Shown here piece by piece: positions 26,614 to 35,839 of a stretch of 49,280 bases of DNA. The notes beneath the pieces were generated by a model that saw nothing but the letters and a program-made list of their open reading frames with translations, was not told the DNA's origin and did no database searches. Where the stretch lies: the NCBI RefSeq assembly GCF_001644025.1, contig NZ_LUUK01000044.1, forward strand, positions 1-49,280, given 5' to 3'. Made by a program: the position numbers and the translations under genes. Numbering within the stretch: the stretch's first letter is position 1; every line of letters starts with the position of its first letter. This DNA is from Methylomonas koyamae. Its GTDB lineage: Bacteria; Pseudomonadota; Gammaproteobacteria; Methylococcales; Methylomonadaceae.

Positions 26614-27333
26614 CTAACGCACGGAATTGATGGTGCGTTCCATTTCCTCGCGGCTGAGATGGCGAACGTCCTTGCCCTTGACCATGTAAATCACATGTTC
26701 GCAGACGTTGCAAGAATGGTCGCCGATCCGCTCCAGGGCGCGGGCGGTCCACAGCATATCCAACGCGCGGGTGATATTGCGCGGATCTTCCATCATCTGG
26801 GTGATCAGCTGGCGGGTGATGCTGTTGTATTCGCGGTCGACCTTGGCGTCTTGCGCGGTGATCGCGATGACTTCCTCGACGTCGTTGCGGGCGTAGGCAT
26901 CCAGCGCGCCGTTCAGCATACCCTTGACCAGATTCAGCAAATGCTCGATTTCGTAGTATTTGTCCTGGTAGTAGTCGGTGCCTTCCAGACGCATCACCAT
27001 CCGCGCGATCCGGGTAGCTTCGTCGCCGATCCGCTCCAGGTCGGTAATGATCTTGATCGTCGCGATCAGCATCCGTAAATCGTAGGCGGCGGGCTGGCGG
27101 CGCGCCATGATATCGGTGCATTCGTGGTCGATTTCCTTTTCCAGCGTATCGACCTGATGATCCTGCAACACCACCTGATCGGCGCTTTCCATGTCGTAAC
27201 TCATGAAGGCCTTGGTGGCGAGATCGACTTGCTCTTCCACCAACCCGCCCATCATCATCACTTTGTTACGCAGCTCCTCCATTTCCTGGTTGAACTGCTG
27301 GGAGATGTGTTGTTTGATTTTGCTGTTATCCAT
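26614..27333 (-). CDS. phoU: Phosphate signalling regulator PhoU
   Basis: Cytosolic negative regulator that couples the Pst transporter to the PhoR kinase. The 239 residues show the duplicated three-helix PhoU repeat; the two metal-binding motifs appear as DLERIGDEATRIAR (about 97-110) and ALERIGDHSCNVCEHVIY (about 198-215). The start has a perfect AGGAGGT, which overlaps the pstB stop codon. It is the last gene of the pst cluster and is convergent with the histidine kinase gene. Confidence 0.97.
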   Translation of the reverse strand: MDNSKIKQHISQQFNQEMEELRNKVMMMGGLVEEQVDLATKAFMSYDMESADQVVLQDHQVDTLEKEIDHECTDIMARRQPAAYDLRMLIATIKIITDLERIGDEATRIARMVMRLEGTDYYQDKYYEIEHLLNLVKGMLNGALDAYARNDVEEVIAITAQDAKVDREYNSITRQLITQMMEDPRNITRALDMLWTARALERIGDHSCNVCEHVIYMVKGKDVRHLSREEMERTINSVR

Positions 27334-27342
27334 GTTTACCTC

Positions 27343-28176
27343 CTAGCCGTACCTGCCGGTAATGTAATCTTCGGTTTGTTTCTTAGCCGGGTTGGTAAAC
27401 AACTCGCTGGTTTCACCGAATTCGATCAGTTCGCCCATGTACATGAACGCGGTGTAGTCCGATACCCGCGCCGCCTGTTGCATGTTATGAGTCACTATGA
27501 CGATGGTGTACTGTTCCTTCAACTCGTTAATCAATTCCTCGATTTTCAACGTCGAAATCGGGTCCAAGGCCGAAGCGGGTTCGTCGAGCAGAATCACTTC
27601 CGGTTCGATTGCGATGGCCCGGGCAATCACCAAGCGCTGCTGTTGGCCGCCGGACATGCCCAAGGCGTTGTCGTTCAAGCGATTTTTCACCTCGTCCCAC
27701 AGCGCCGCGCCGCGTAGCGATTTCTCGACCACTTCATCGAGAACCCGTCGGTCGTTGATGCCTTGGATACGCAAACCGTAAGCGACGTTTTCGTAAATGG
27801 TCTTCGGAAAAGGATTAGGCTTTTGAAACACCATGCCGACCCGGCGCCGCAAGGCCGCGACATTGACCGATTTGTCGTAGACGTCGTCGCCGTCCAGCAA
27901 TATTTTGCCGCGGATGCTGACACCGTCAACCAGATCGTTCATCCGGTTGATGCAACGCAACAGGGTCGATTTGCCGCAACCGCTGGGACCGATATAGGCC
28001 GTGACCTTCTTACGCGGCATTTCCATATTGATGCTATGCAAGGCTTGTTTTTGGCCGTAAAACAATTCCAGATTTTCAACTTTGATGCAGGTTTCGATTT
28101 TGCCGGCATCGGGCTTCTCTTCTCGATTCAGCGCATTAATGTCAATGCCGTGAGTGCGTTTTTGTAGTGTCGTCAT
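27343..28176 (-). CDS. pstB: Phosphate ABC transporter ATPase PstB
   Basis: ATP-hydrolysing subunit of the high-affinity phosphate importer. Walker A is GPSGCGKST, the Q-loop lies in [21 protein letters not shown], the ABC signature is [16 protein letters not shown], Walker B is [14 protein letters not shown] and the switch His lies in [15 protein letters not shown]. The product ends [19 protein letters not shown] as in the family. The start is set at [10 protein letters not shown] because it aligns with other long-form PstB proteins; an ATG six codons earlier (28194) is possible, and neither has a strong ribosome-binding site. Confidence 0.96.
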   Translation of the reverse strand: MTTLQKRTHGIDINALNREEKPDAGKIETCIKVENLELFYGQKQALHSINMEMPRKKVTAYIGPSGCGKSTLLRCINRMNDLVDGVSIRGKILLDGDDVYDKSVNVAALRRRVGMVFQKPNPFPKTIYENVAYGLRIQGINDRRVLDEVVEKSLRGAALWDEVKNRLNDNALGMSGGQQQRLVIARAIAIEPEVILLDEPASALDPISTLKIEELINELKEQYTIVIVTHNMQQAARVSDYTAFMYMGELIEFGETSELFTNPAKKQTEDYITGRYG

Positions 28177-28211
28177 GTTATCGGGTCCGAACATCGGGAT
28201 ATCGATGGCTG

Positions 28212-29867
28212 TTAGTTTTCGAGGGCGCGGTATTTTTCCCGCAAGTTATTGCGTATCGCGATCGCGGTCATGTTCAGACCGACGATGACCATCACCAGCA
28301 GCAGCGATGTCGCGTATACCAGCGGCCGGGCCGCCTCGACGTTGGGGCTTTGAAAACCGACGTCGTAGATATGGAAACCCAAATGCATGAACTTGCGGTC
28401 CAAGTGCAGATAGGGAAAATTGCCGTCCAGCGGCAAGGTCGGCGCCAGCTTGACGACACCCACCAACATCAGCGGCGCCACTTCGCCGGCGGCACGAGCC
28501 ACGGCCAAGATCAAACCGGTCATGATGGCCGGGCTCGCCATCGGCAGCACCGTACGCCACAAGGTTTCGGCCTTGGTCGCGCCGAGCGCCAGACTGCCTT
28601 CGCGGATGGATTTGGGTATCCGCGACAAACCTTCCTCGGTGGCGACGATAACCACCGGCAGGGTCATTAACGCCAAGGTCAACGCCGCCCAGAGCAGACC
28701 CGGCGTACCGAACACCGGCGCGGGCGCCGCCTCCGGATAAAACAGCCGGTCGATATTGCCGCCGATGATGTAAACGAAAAAGCCCAAACCGAACACGCCA
28801 TACACAATGGACGGCACCCCGGCCAAATTGTTAACCGCGATGCGGATCACCCGGGTGATGAAACCTTGCTTGGCATATTCGCGCAAATAAACCGCCGCAA
28901 TCACGCCGAATGGCGTCACGACCACCGCCATCAGCAACACCATCAGCACCGTACCGAAAATGGCCGGGAATATGCCGCCCTCGGTGTTGGCTTCGCGCGG
29001 CTCTTCCTTGATGAAGTCGATAAAGCGCGCTACGTATTCGATCGATTTGTCGAAGGTGCTCATCGCATTGGGCCGCGTCAGTTTGACGACCCGATGCAAC
29101 GGTAGATTGACTTCTCTTCCGCCGGCTTCGGCGACGACCAGATTGACGCGTTTGATCTCCCGGTTGAGCTGTGCGAGTTGTTGTTGAATTTGCTGATATT
29201 GCACCTGATAGGCCTGCTTTTGGGCGGCGAATTCGCGCTCGGTGTCGGCGCTCCAGGTACCTTCCAACTCCAGCTTGCGTTGCCGTAAGCGCAGGCGCTC
29301 CAAATTGTAATTAATCGCGCCGATGTCCTTGTTTTGCAAACGGTCGATCTGTTCATGCAAGGCCAGCGCGTCATTCAGTTTTTGCTGCGCTACCGACCAA
29401 GCGGATCCGCCTTGCGCCAGGACGTTGCCGTCCTCCTTGACCGCGACCAGTCGGCCGTAAAAATTACCCCACTCGCGGCGCTCGATGCACGCCAGATCGT
29501 CCGGATGCGCTATACCGGTAATGTATTGCTGCAATATCCAACGGAAATCGCTACCTAATATATCCCGATTCCCGGTCTTGACCAGATGCTGTTCCAAGTA
29601 TTCGGCATTGTTCAAGACTTCGTGACCGGCGGCCCTGGCTTGCGCGGTCGGCAGCAACGCGGTGGCGACCTGCTCGCCGACGATAACGCTGTCCAAGCCT
29701 TGCTGATCGCGGTAGTGATATTCGACGATGTCGGCCGGCCAAAAATGCCCCAGGCCGCGCACCGCAATCAACAATAGCAAACCGATCACCAGAACCAGGT
29801 TGATACTGACCGCGCCGGCGGTAAACCAAATCCACGGCGTGCCGCTTTTGAACCATTCTTTCATCAT
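28212..29867 (-). CDS. pstA: Phosphate ABC transporter permease PstA, long form
   Basis: Second membrane subunit of the Pst importer, 551 residues against about 300 in E. coli. TM1 is near 12-37. A periplasmic insertion (about 40-290) includes a long charged coiled coil (roughly [20 protein letters not shown] through [20 protein letters not shown]). The conserved permease core starts at [20 protein letters not shown] and contains [10 protein letters not shown] of the inner-membrane EAA-type loop region. The insertion is typical of the long PstA seen in Pseudomonas-type clusters. It overlaps pstC by ATGA and is followed by pstB 35 bases later. Confidence 0.95.
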   Translation of the reverse strand: MMKEWFKSGTPWIWFTAGAVSINLVLVIGLLLLIAVRGLGHFWPADIVEYHYRDQQGLDSVIVGEQVATALLPTAQARAAGHEVLNNAEYLEQHLVKTGNRDILGSDFRWILQQYITGIAHPDDLACIERREWGNFYGRLVAVKEDGNVLAQGGSAWSVAQQKLNDALALHEQIDRLQNKDIGAINYNLERLRLRQRKLELEGTWSADTEREFAAQKQAYQVQYQQIQQQLAQLNREIKRVNLVVAEAGGREVNLPLHRVVKLTRPNAMSTFDKSIEYVARFIDFIKEEPREANTEGGIFPAIFGTVLMVLLMAVVVTPFGVIAAVYLREYAKQGFITRVIRIAVNNLAGVPSIVYGVFGLGFFVYIIGGNIDRLFYPEAAPAPVFGTPGLLWAALTLALMTLPVVIVATEEGLSRIPKSIREGSLALGATKAETLWRTVLPMASPAIMTGLILAVARAAGEVAPLMLVGVVKLAPTLPLDGNFPYLHLDRKFMHLGFHIYDVGFQSPNVEAARPLVYATSLLLVMVIVGLNMTAIAIRNNLREKYRALEN

Positions 29868-32140
29868 AATGAACTGTATTTTTGTCTCAGATTCTGCCGA
29901 ATCATTTCAGCCAAGGTGTTGACCACGAAGGTAAACATGAACAAGACCAGCGCGGCCAAAAACAAAACCCGATAGTGGGTGCTGTTGACTTCCGACTCGG
30001 GCATTTCCACCGCGATATTCGCGGACAAGGTCCGCAGGCCCTGGAAAATACTCAGGTCCATTACCGGCGTGTTGCCGGTAGCCATCAACACGATCATCGT
30101 CTCGCCGACCGCCCGGCCGAAGCCGATCATGATCGCCGAAAAAATACCGGGGCTGGCCGTCAGTAAAACCACCTTGGTCAAGGTTTGCCAGGGCGTCGCG
30201 CCCAAGGCCAGCGATCCGGTGGTCAAATGCTTGGGAACGCTGAAAATCGCATCCTCGGCGATCGAAAAAATCATAGGAATGACCGCGAATCCCATCGCCA
30301 GACCAACAACCAACGTATTGCGTTGATCGTAAGCGATGCCGAATTCCTCGCGCATCCAGGTACGCAGATCACCGTTAAAGCATAAGGCTTCGATACCGGG
30401 ACTGACTTGAAAGGCCAGCCACGCGGCAAAAACCACGACCGGGATTAATATAATGGCATCCCAGCCGTCCGGAATTTTTTGCCGTTTTTGCTCTGGGAGG
30501 AACTGCCAAGCGTAGGCAAACAGCATTACCGCCAACGGCACGATCATCAGTAGTGCGAAGATTCCCGCCAGATTCGCTTCGACGAACGGCGCCAACCACA
30601 AACCTGCCAGGAAACCCAATATCACGGTCGGCAACGCCCCCATGATTTCGATGCCCGGTTTGACGTATTGGCGAATCCCCGAAGACATGAAGTAGCCGGT
30701 GTAAATCGCGCCGAACAAGGCCAGCGGAATGCCGACCAACATCGCGTAAAACGACGCCTTCAATGTGCCGAACACCAGCGGCGTCAAACTCATTTTCGGT
30801 TCGAAGTCGTTGCTGGCGGACGAGGATTGCCAAATATAATCCGGCTTGGAATAGCTCTCGTACCAAATCTTCCGCCACAACGATTTCATCGAAATTTCCG
30901 GATGTTCGTTGGTCAGCTTCCAGGCCTTGAGGTTGCCGTCGGCGTCCTCGGCCAGCACATGGTCGGCTTTCGGCGACAACGACATTGCCATCGGCGCGCC
31001 GGGCATTACCGGCTGTTTGATCAGTTCGCGCTCGGCGGTGGAATTAAACACGCCTAGCATACCGCTGCTATCGACCACCAGCATGCCGCGCCGGCGCTGC
31101 TCAGGATTGATTTTGACGATGGGGCTGTCGGCGAGCTTGAAACTGCGCAATTTTTGCAAGCTAACGTAATTCTGCTCGTTGCGTACCATCGACCACTGCG
31201 CCAATTCGCCCTTCGAATCGCCGACCAGCAGCGAATTTTCGCCATTCAAAAACTCGACGTCGGTAATTTGCCGGCCGTTATCGACCAGGTTCATTTTGTG
31301 CTTGACAGCCAAGGCCGACGATTCGCCAACATCGACCACCGTCAGGCTCTGTTTGGAGAGCAGGTAAAGGTTGTGCTGTTCCTTATCCACCAACATGAAT
31401 TCGACATCGTCGCCCGGTACATCCAGCGTTGCATCGCTTCTATCCAGCGTGACTTCGTCGTCGAACATCGACTCTTTCTTGCTGAGCCTAACCAGAATCA
31501 AACGATGATCGGCGGTCTTGGCAACCAGCAGGCTATGCTCATCGCCGATCGCGAACGTCAATTGCAGCAAGGACTGACCGGAGTTGTCTATCGTCAACGG
31601 CTGCTCGCCGAGCGGGTAACTGATATTCGGCGTCACCACCCGCTTGCCGTCGGGGTAACTTAATTTGTACTCGTGCTTCATAATTACCGCGCGACCGTCG
31701 GACAGGCCGTAGCCGACGACACCGCTGTCCGGGCTGCCGTGGCTAAAACTGGCAATCTTGGCGGCGTCGGCGCCAAGCAATTCCTGGGCTTTCACTGTCT
31801 GTCCGTCCGCGACCCGAAAAAATACCGCATTACCGGTATCGGTAAAGCGCACGGCCAATTCGTTTTGCTCTTCGGTGGCCAGGAAACGAGTCTTGCCCAA
31901 GGCCGGCTCCGGAACCGGATAACCGCCAGCCGGCTGCAGTGTCGCCGGCAACAGCAACGGAAACACCACATACAGCAAATAGAAGAAAATCAGGACGACG
32001 GCGACAATGATGCTCAGACCACCCGCCACCACGCCGCGCGCGACGATTTTGTCTTTTAACAGCCGCCAACGCTGATGACGTTCGCTCGAGGCGCTCTGCA
32101 GCAACGTAGGTTTCGCCGGAATCGATTGGACTTCAGTCAT
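29864..32140 (-). CDS. pstC: Phosphate ABC transporter permease PstC, long form
   Basis: First membrane subunit of the Pst importer, 758 residues against about 320 in E. coli. After TM1 (about 36-60) comes a ~380-residue periplasmic part with repeated short beta-strand blocks, for example DVEFLNGENSLLVGDSKGEL and LSPKADHVLAEDADGNLKAW, which read like a beta-propeller. The permease core begins at FGTLKASFYAMLVGIPLALF and carries AVGETMIVLMATGN in the cytoplasmic loop. Long PstC paired with long PstA is a known variant. The gene follows a terminator after pstS, so pstCAB-phoU may be expressed less than pstS. Confidence 0.95.
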   Translation of the reverse strand: MTEVQSIPAKPTLLQSASSERHQRWRLLKDKIVARGVVAGGLSIIVAVVLIFFYLLYVVFPLLLPATLQPAGGYPVPEPALGKTRFLATEEQNELAVRFTDTGNAVFFRVADGQTVKAQELLGADAAKIASFSHGSPDSGVVGYGLSDGRAVIMKHEYKLSYPDGKRVVTPNISYPLGEQPLTIDNSGQSLLQLTFAIGDEHSLLVAKTADHRLILVRLSKKESMFDDEVTLDRSDATLDVPGDDVEFMLVDKEQHNLYLLSKQSLTVVDVGESSALAVKHKMNLVDNGRQITDVEFLNGENSLLVGDSKGELAQWSMVRNEQNYVSLQKLRSFKLADSPIVKINPEQRRRGMLVVDSSGMLGVFNSTAERELIKQPVMPGAPMAMSLSPKADHVLAEDADGNLKAWKLTNEHPEISMKSLWRKIWYESYSKPDYIWQSSSASNDFEPKMSLTPLVFGTLKASFYAMLVGIPLALFGAIYTGYFMSSGIRQYVKPGIEIMGALPTVILGFLAGLWLAPFVEANLAGIFALLMIVPLAVMLFAYAWQFLPEQKRQKIPDGWDAIILIPVVVFAAWLAFQVSPGIEALCFNGDLRTWMREEFGIAYDQRNTLVVGLAMGFAVIPMIFSIAEDAIFSVPKHLTTGSLALGATPWQTLTKVVLLTASPGIFSAIMIGFGRAVGETMIVLMATGNTPVMDLSIFQGLRTLSANIAVEMPESEVNSTHYRVLFLAALVLFMFTFVVNTLAEMIRQNLRQKYSSL

Positions 32141-32197
32141 AACAAGGCATGTGTAGTTAACTTGGGTTGCGCCGCTCGGAAACGACGCGGCGCCAAC

Positions 32198-32231
32198 AAA
32201 AAAGCCGATAACCTTTAGGGATTATCGGCTT
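32198..32231 (-). terminator. Terminator between pstS and pstC
   Basis: On the minus strand AAGCCGATAA pairs with TTATCGGCTT around a ten-base loop and runs into six T residues. It lies between the pstS stop and the pstC start and would lower read-through into pstCAB-phoU. Confidence 0.88.
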
Positions 32232-32235
32232 GAGC

Positions 32236-32241
32236 ATTATA
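32236..32241 (-). promoter_or_regulatory. Candidate -10 for pstC, overlapping the pstS terminator
   Basis: A perfect TATAAT on the minus strand four bases before the terminator stem. Transcripts starting about seven bases downstream would begin inside the first arm of the hairpin and so could not form the terminator. No good -35 is visible. Confidence 0.3.
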
Positions 32242-32355
32242 CAAGATCAACGCCCGTAGAAAGGGGGAGTGGGGAATAGGCATTGATGCAAGTCGCCGTT
32301 CCTTGGTTGCATCCCTGCAACGAAATCCATGTATCGTCCATCCCTGAAACTTAGA

Positions 32356-33342
32356 CTACTGTACCAAGGACAGGGCTTTTTCGACCGCTTTGGCCGGCAG
32401 CGGAATATAGCCGTCCTTAATCACGACTTGCTGACCGGCTTTGGACAGCACCATTTTGAAGAACTCTTTTTCCAACGGTGCCAACGGCTCGTTGGGTTTT
32501 TTGTTGACATAAATGTATAGGAAGCGCGACAACGGATAAGCACCGGAGGTGGCGTTTTCGGGAGACGCTTCGACGAAGGCTTCGCCGTCCTTGCGGGCCA
32601 GCGGCACGGCTTTTACGCCGGAAGTCGAATAGCCGATACCGGAATAACCGATGCCGTTATTCGACGTGGTCACCGATTGCACGACCGAAGCCGAGCCGGG
32701 TTGTTCGTTGACGTTACTTTTGAAATCGCCCTTGCACAGTGCTTCATCCTTGAAGAAGCCGTAGGTGCCGGAAACCGAGTTGCGGCCGTATAACTGGATC
32801 GGCTTGCTGGCCCAGCCGCCGGTCAGGCCGGCTTGTCCCCAGGTGCCGATGTCGTTCGCATAGCCGCATTTTCGGGTGGACGACATGATGGCGTCGACCT
32901 GCGGAATGCTCAAACCCTTGATCGGGTTGTCCTTGTTGACGAATACCGCCAACGCATCGATCGCGACCGGGATAGCGGTTGGTTTATAACCGTATTTGCT
33001 TTCGAAATCGTCGATTTCGTTGTCTTTCATCTTCCGGCTCATAGGACCCAGATTCGCGGTTCCCTCGGTCAACGCCGGCGGCGCGGTCGACGAGCCGGCG
33101 GCTTGAATTTGAATATTGACGTTAGGGTAAATCTTGCCGAATTCTTCCGCCCACAGTGTCATCAGGTTGGCTAGGGTATCGGAGCCGACACTGGAAATGT
33201 TACCGGAGACGCCGCTGGCCGGCGCGTATTCGGGCAGAGCGGGATCTAAGGTGGCAGGCGCGGCGGCCGCGACTCCAGTCAGCGTTGCCGATACGAACCC
33301 GAATCCTAATGCCAGTGACTTCAGCGCGAAAGTATTTTTCAT
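32356..33342 (-). CDS. pstS: Periplasmic phosphate-binding protein PstS
   Basis: High-affinity phosphate receptor of the Pst importer. The 328-residue precursor starts [20 protein letters not shown] with cleavage expected after GVAAA. Phosphate-binding motifs include [40 protein letters not shown] and [13 protein letters not shown]. It begins a 35-base-scale AT-rich leader downstream of two tandem PHO boxes, so it is expected to be strongly induced by phosphate starvation through PhoB. It is followed by a terminator before pstC. Confidence 0.96.
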   Translation of the reverse strand: MKNTFALKSLALGFGFVSATLTGVAAAAPATLDPALPEYAPASGVSGNISSVGSDTLANLMTLWAEEFGKIYPNVNIQIQAAGSSTAPPALTEGTANLGPMSRKMKDNEIDDFESKYGYKPTAIPVAIDALAVFVNKDNPIKGLSIPQVDAIMSSTRKCGYANDIGTWGQAGLTGGWASKPIQLYGRNSVSGTYGFFKDEALCKGDFKSNVNEQPGSASVVQSVTTSNNGIGYSGIGYSTSGVKAVPLARKDGEAFVEASPENATSGAYPLSRFLYIYVNKKPNEPLAPLEKEFFKMVLSKAGQQVVIKDGYIPLPAKAVEKALSLVQ

Positions 33343-33368
33343 AAATGATCTCGAAAAGGTTTGTTTTA

Positions 33369-33388
33369 AAACTTGCAAACAGTTTGCC
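33369..33388. other. Palindrome in the pstS leader
   Basis: GCAAAC-A-GTTTGC is a perfect six-base dyad around one base (33375-33387), with partial extension on both sides. It lies between the PHO boxes and the pstS ATG and could be an operator or an mRNA hairpin. Confidence 0.4.
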
Positions 33389-33396
33389 AAGCAAGC

Positions 33397-33436
33397 GTGA
33401 CAATAGTATGAAGCGAATATGACAGTTTTGTGACAA
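33397..33436 (-). promoter_or_regulatory. Two tandem PHO boxes upstream of pstS
   Basis: Read on the minus strand there are four heptamers at exact 11-base spacing: TTGTCAC (33430-33436), CTGTCAT (33419-33425), GCTTCAT (33408-33414) and TTGTCAC (33397-33403). The consensus PhoB half-site is CTGTCAT with an 11-base repeat. The first pair is near-perfect and the third repeat is degenerate. The array lies 55-94 bases upstream of the pstS ATG. Confidence 0.88.
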
Positions 33437-33472
33437 TTGCCGGCGAATTGTAGGCCTAGCCGGCCGCCGGCG

Positions 33473-33985
33473 TCATTCGCGCCTAACCGCGCTATCGGCT
33501 ACGGAGCGGCGTAACGTCAAAAACCGATAGCCGAAATCGACGGAGGGGTCGTCGTCGACTTCCTCGGATTCGACCTCAAGCCAAGCTTCGGCATCGATTT
33601 CCGGAAAAAACGTGTCGCCGGCGAAATCCCGGTCTATGCAGGTCAAATACAAGCAGTCGGCCCGGTCCAGCAAGGCCCGGTAAAGTTCGGCGCCGCCGAT
33701 CACGAATACCTCGTCATTGTCCCGGCAATGCGCCAGCGCCGCGTCGATGCCGGTAAAGACCAGACAACCCTCGGCCCGGTAATCGCTCGCGCGGCTGACC
33801 ACCAGATTTTCCCGACCCGGCAGCGGCCGGCCGATCGCCTGATGGGTTTTACGCCCCATTAAAACCGGTTTGCCCAGCGTGATGCGTTTGAAGCGCCGCA
33901 AGTCGGCCGACAAATGCCAGGGCATACGGCCGTCCAAGCCGATCGCCCGATTGGACGACATCGCGACGATCAGTGAAATTTTCAT
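33473..33985 (-). CDS. folA: Dihydrofolate reductase
   Basis: Reduces dihydrofolate to tetrahydrofolate with NADPH. The 170 residues begin [29 protein letters not shown]..., with the Met20-loop and active-site segment [31 protein letters not shown] and [14 protein letters not shown] are the NADPH-binding signatures, and the catalytic acid is the Asp of LSADL. Length is close to E. coli FolA (159). It starts only 58 bases from the divergent asparaginase ATG used here. Confidence 0.96.
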   Translation of the reverse strand: MKISLIVAMSSNRAIGLDGRMPWHLSADLRRFKRITLGKPVLMGRKTHQAIGRPLPGRENLVVSRASDYRAEGCLVFTGIDAALAHCRDNDEVFVIGGAELYRALLDRADCLYLTCIDRDFAGDTFFPEIDAEAWLEVESEEVDDDPSVDFGYRFLTLRRSVADSAVRRE

Positions 33986-34043
33986 GGAGTGGGTTAAGAT
34001 GGCTAGCCTTGTTCAAACCGAAGATGATACTAGACATCAGCCC

Positions 34044-35060
34044 ATGAAGAAAAACATACTGGTGGTATTTACCGGCGGCACGATAGGCTCCAAATCGGAG
34101 GCGGGCACGATAAACACCTCGGCCGACGCCGGCTTCGCGTTGTTGCAACGCTACCGGCAAAGCCACCCGGACATTGCCGAAACCGTGACGTTTTCCAGTA
34201 TGCAGCCGTTTGGCATACTATCGGAAAATCTACACCCCAGCCATTGGCGATCCATGGTCTCCGCGATAGAAGCCCTGGATCTGGCAAGTTTCGCCGGCAT
34301 CATCGTGACCCACGGCACCGACACCCTGGCGTTTTCCGCCGCGATGCTGGCGCTGTACTTCAACCGTTTGCCTATACCGCTGGTACTGGTCTCCAGCGAT
34401 AAACCGCTTGCCGATCCGCGGGCTAACGGGCTGGATAATTTCAGTTGCGCGGTGTCCTATATCCGCGACATCGGCACGGCCGGCGTGTTTGCGGCGTATC
34501 GCAATCCGGGCGGTGCGATGCACTTGCATCTAGCCAGTCGCCTAGCCTCCTGTCTGCCGCTAGGTAGCGATTTCATCAGCGCGCAATCCCGGCCCTACGC
34601 GACCTATTCGTTCGACGGTTTCGAATTCCATCATCCCTTACCGGCGCGTAGCCCTTACGCGCTAAAACCTGACTTCTCGAAAAAATTGCTGGTGATCCGC
34701 CCCTATCCCGGCTTGAATTACCGCGACTTCCGTCTGGATGGTTGCGATGCGGTGCTGCACGACCTGTACCACTCCGGTACCGCCTGCGTATCGGCGGAGG
34801 CTGGCGCCCAATACAACCTGATCGAGTTCGCCGCCGCGTGCCGGCAGCGTGGCATTCCGCTGTATCTGGCCCCGGCGCTGTATTCGGACGACGCTTACGC
34901 CTCGACCCGCGCATTGCTGGCGGCTGGCGCCGAAATGATTTGGAATATGTCGCTGGAAGCGGCTTACGCCAAACTCATGCTGGCGCTCGCCAATTTCGGC
35001 TCGCCCCAGGCCATCTCCGCGTTTTTGAGCGCCGACGTCGCCTGGGAACATCTGAGTTAA
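34044..35060 (+). CDS. L-asparaginase, cytoplasmic type
   Basis: Hydrolyses asparagine to aspartate and ammonia. The 338 residues begin MKKNILVVFTGGTIGSKSE, in which the first catalytic Thr lies in TGGTIG. The second catalytic motif is IIVTHGTDTLAFSA (about 90-103, with the Thr-Asp pair). There is no signal peptide, so a cytoplasmic form is likely. The length equals that of E. coli AnsA, which favours this start; an ATG 15 codons earlier (33999) has a better ribosome-binding site (GGAG nine bases upstream) and would add an unconserved-looking leader. Transamidosome or other asparaginase-fold functions cannot be excluded. Confidence 0.85.
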   Translation: MKKNILVVFTGGTIGSKSEAGTINTSADAGFALLQRYRQSHPDIAETVTFSSMQPFGILSENLHPSHWRSMVSAIEALDLASFAGIIVTHGTDTLAFSAAMLALYFNRLPIPLVLVSSDKPLADPRANGLDNFSCAVSYIRDIGTAGVFAAYRNPGGAMHLHLASRLASCLPLGSDFISAQSRPYATYSFDGFEFHHPLPARSPYALKPDFSKKLLVIRPYPGLNYRDFRLDGCDAVLHDLYHSGTACVSAEAGAQYNLIEFAAACRQRGIPLYLAPALYSDDAYASTRALLAAGAEMIWNMSLEAAYAKLMLALANFGSPQAISAFLSADVAWEHLS

Positions 35061-35082
35061 GGCCAGCCCGTCTTCCCGACAA

Positions 35083-35730
35083 TTAACGTGCGAAAAACTT
35101 CGCCAGCGCTTCGGCTCGTCCCGCCGACACCGTTTGCGCATGCGGGCGACTTTCGATCAGCGCGATGTAAGCGGCAATATCGGGCAAATGTTCCGCCACC
35201 AAATCGACGCCGTAAATCTTCTGCGTCACGAAACCCACCAATTGCAAGTGCGGCCAGGCGATCACGTCGGCCAGCGTGAAGTGCTCGCCCAGCGCGTAAG
35301 GGGTCCGGAGCATGATACGGTTCAAGCCCTTCAACCCGTTTTCCACTTTGATTTTTACCTCGTCCTTAACCTCCTGGGACACGGCGGAGCCCAACAACAC
35401 TTCGCCGTAGAGGCGGCGAGCGATCAGTTCGACGTTCAATTCGATGTGCTGAATAAATTCTCGGCATTTCGCGCGTTGATAGGGATCGGCCGGGTACAGC
35501 GGATGTTCCGGGAAGGCGTCTTCCAAATACTCGAGGATGGCTTGCGATTCGGACAGATAACCTTCCGGCGTTTTGATAAACGGAATCTTGCCGAGCGGGG
35601 AGCGCTTCAATACCGTTTCATCCTGACTGGGCCGCACCACTTCTTCATTGAACGGCAGGTTTTTCTCTAAAAGCGCGAATTTGACCTTGTTGTAATAATT
35701 GCTGATCGCAAAACCGTACAGAGTAATCAT
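35083..35730 (-). CDS. Glutathione S-transferase family protein
   Basis: A 215-residue soluble protein with a thioredoxin-like N-terminal domain (MITLYGFAISNYYNKVKFAL, with the conserved cis-Pro region GKIPFIKTPEGYLSESQAIL at about 48-67) and an all-helical C-terminal domain with the folding-box-like PYALGEHFTLADVIAWPHLQ. The conserved Glu-Ser of the glutathione gamma-glutamyl site is in LSESQ. It is divergent from a TetR-family regulator, with two matching operators in between, so it is the likely regulated target. Detoxification of an electrophile is inferred. Confidence 0.9.
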   Translation of the reverse strand: MITLYGFAISNYYNKVKFALLEKNLPFNEEVVRPSQDETVLKRSPLGKIPFIKTPEGYLSESQAILEYLEDAFPEHPLYPADPYQRAKCREFIQHIELNVELIARRLYGEVLLGSAVSQEVKDEVKIKVENGLKGLNRIMLRTPYALGEHFTLADVIAWPHLQLVGFVTQKIYGVDLVAEHLPDIAAYIALIESRPHAQTVSAGRAEALAKFFAR

Positions 35731-35769
35731 GCTGTTGTCTCCCTTGGTTGAAAAACGACCGACCCAAAC

Positions 35770-35783
35770 AGACCGGTCAGTCT
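35770..35783. promoter_or_regulatory. TetR-type operator, site 1
   Basis: AGACCGGTCAGTCT, a pseudo-palindrome of the ACC-N4-GGT class, in the GST/TetR intergenic region. Its centre is 27 bases from that of site 2, which has the same pattern. Confidence 0.65.
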
Positions 35784-35796
35784 ATTGAAATAATAC

Positions 35797-35810
35797 AGAC
35801 CGGTCGGTAT
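35797..35810. promoter_or_regulatory. TetR-type operator, site 2
   Basis: AGACCGGTCGGTAT, sharing ACAGACCGGTC with site 1 and fitting AGACC-N4-GGTxT. It is 30 bases upstream of the tetR ATG, placed to block its promoter. Confidence 0.7.
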
Positions 35811-35839
35811 AGTTGCAACATCGTTTTTCTCTCGCCGCC

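Noticed and set aside
34662-35141. 159-codon minus-strand frame across the end of the asparaginase gene
   Set aside because: No ribosome-binding site or family match, and it overlaps a conserved gene; the clear GST gene begins from a different frame and position.
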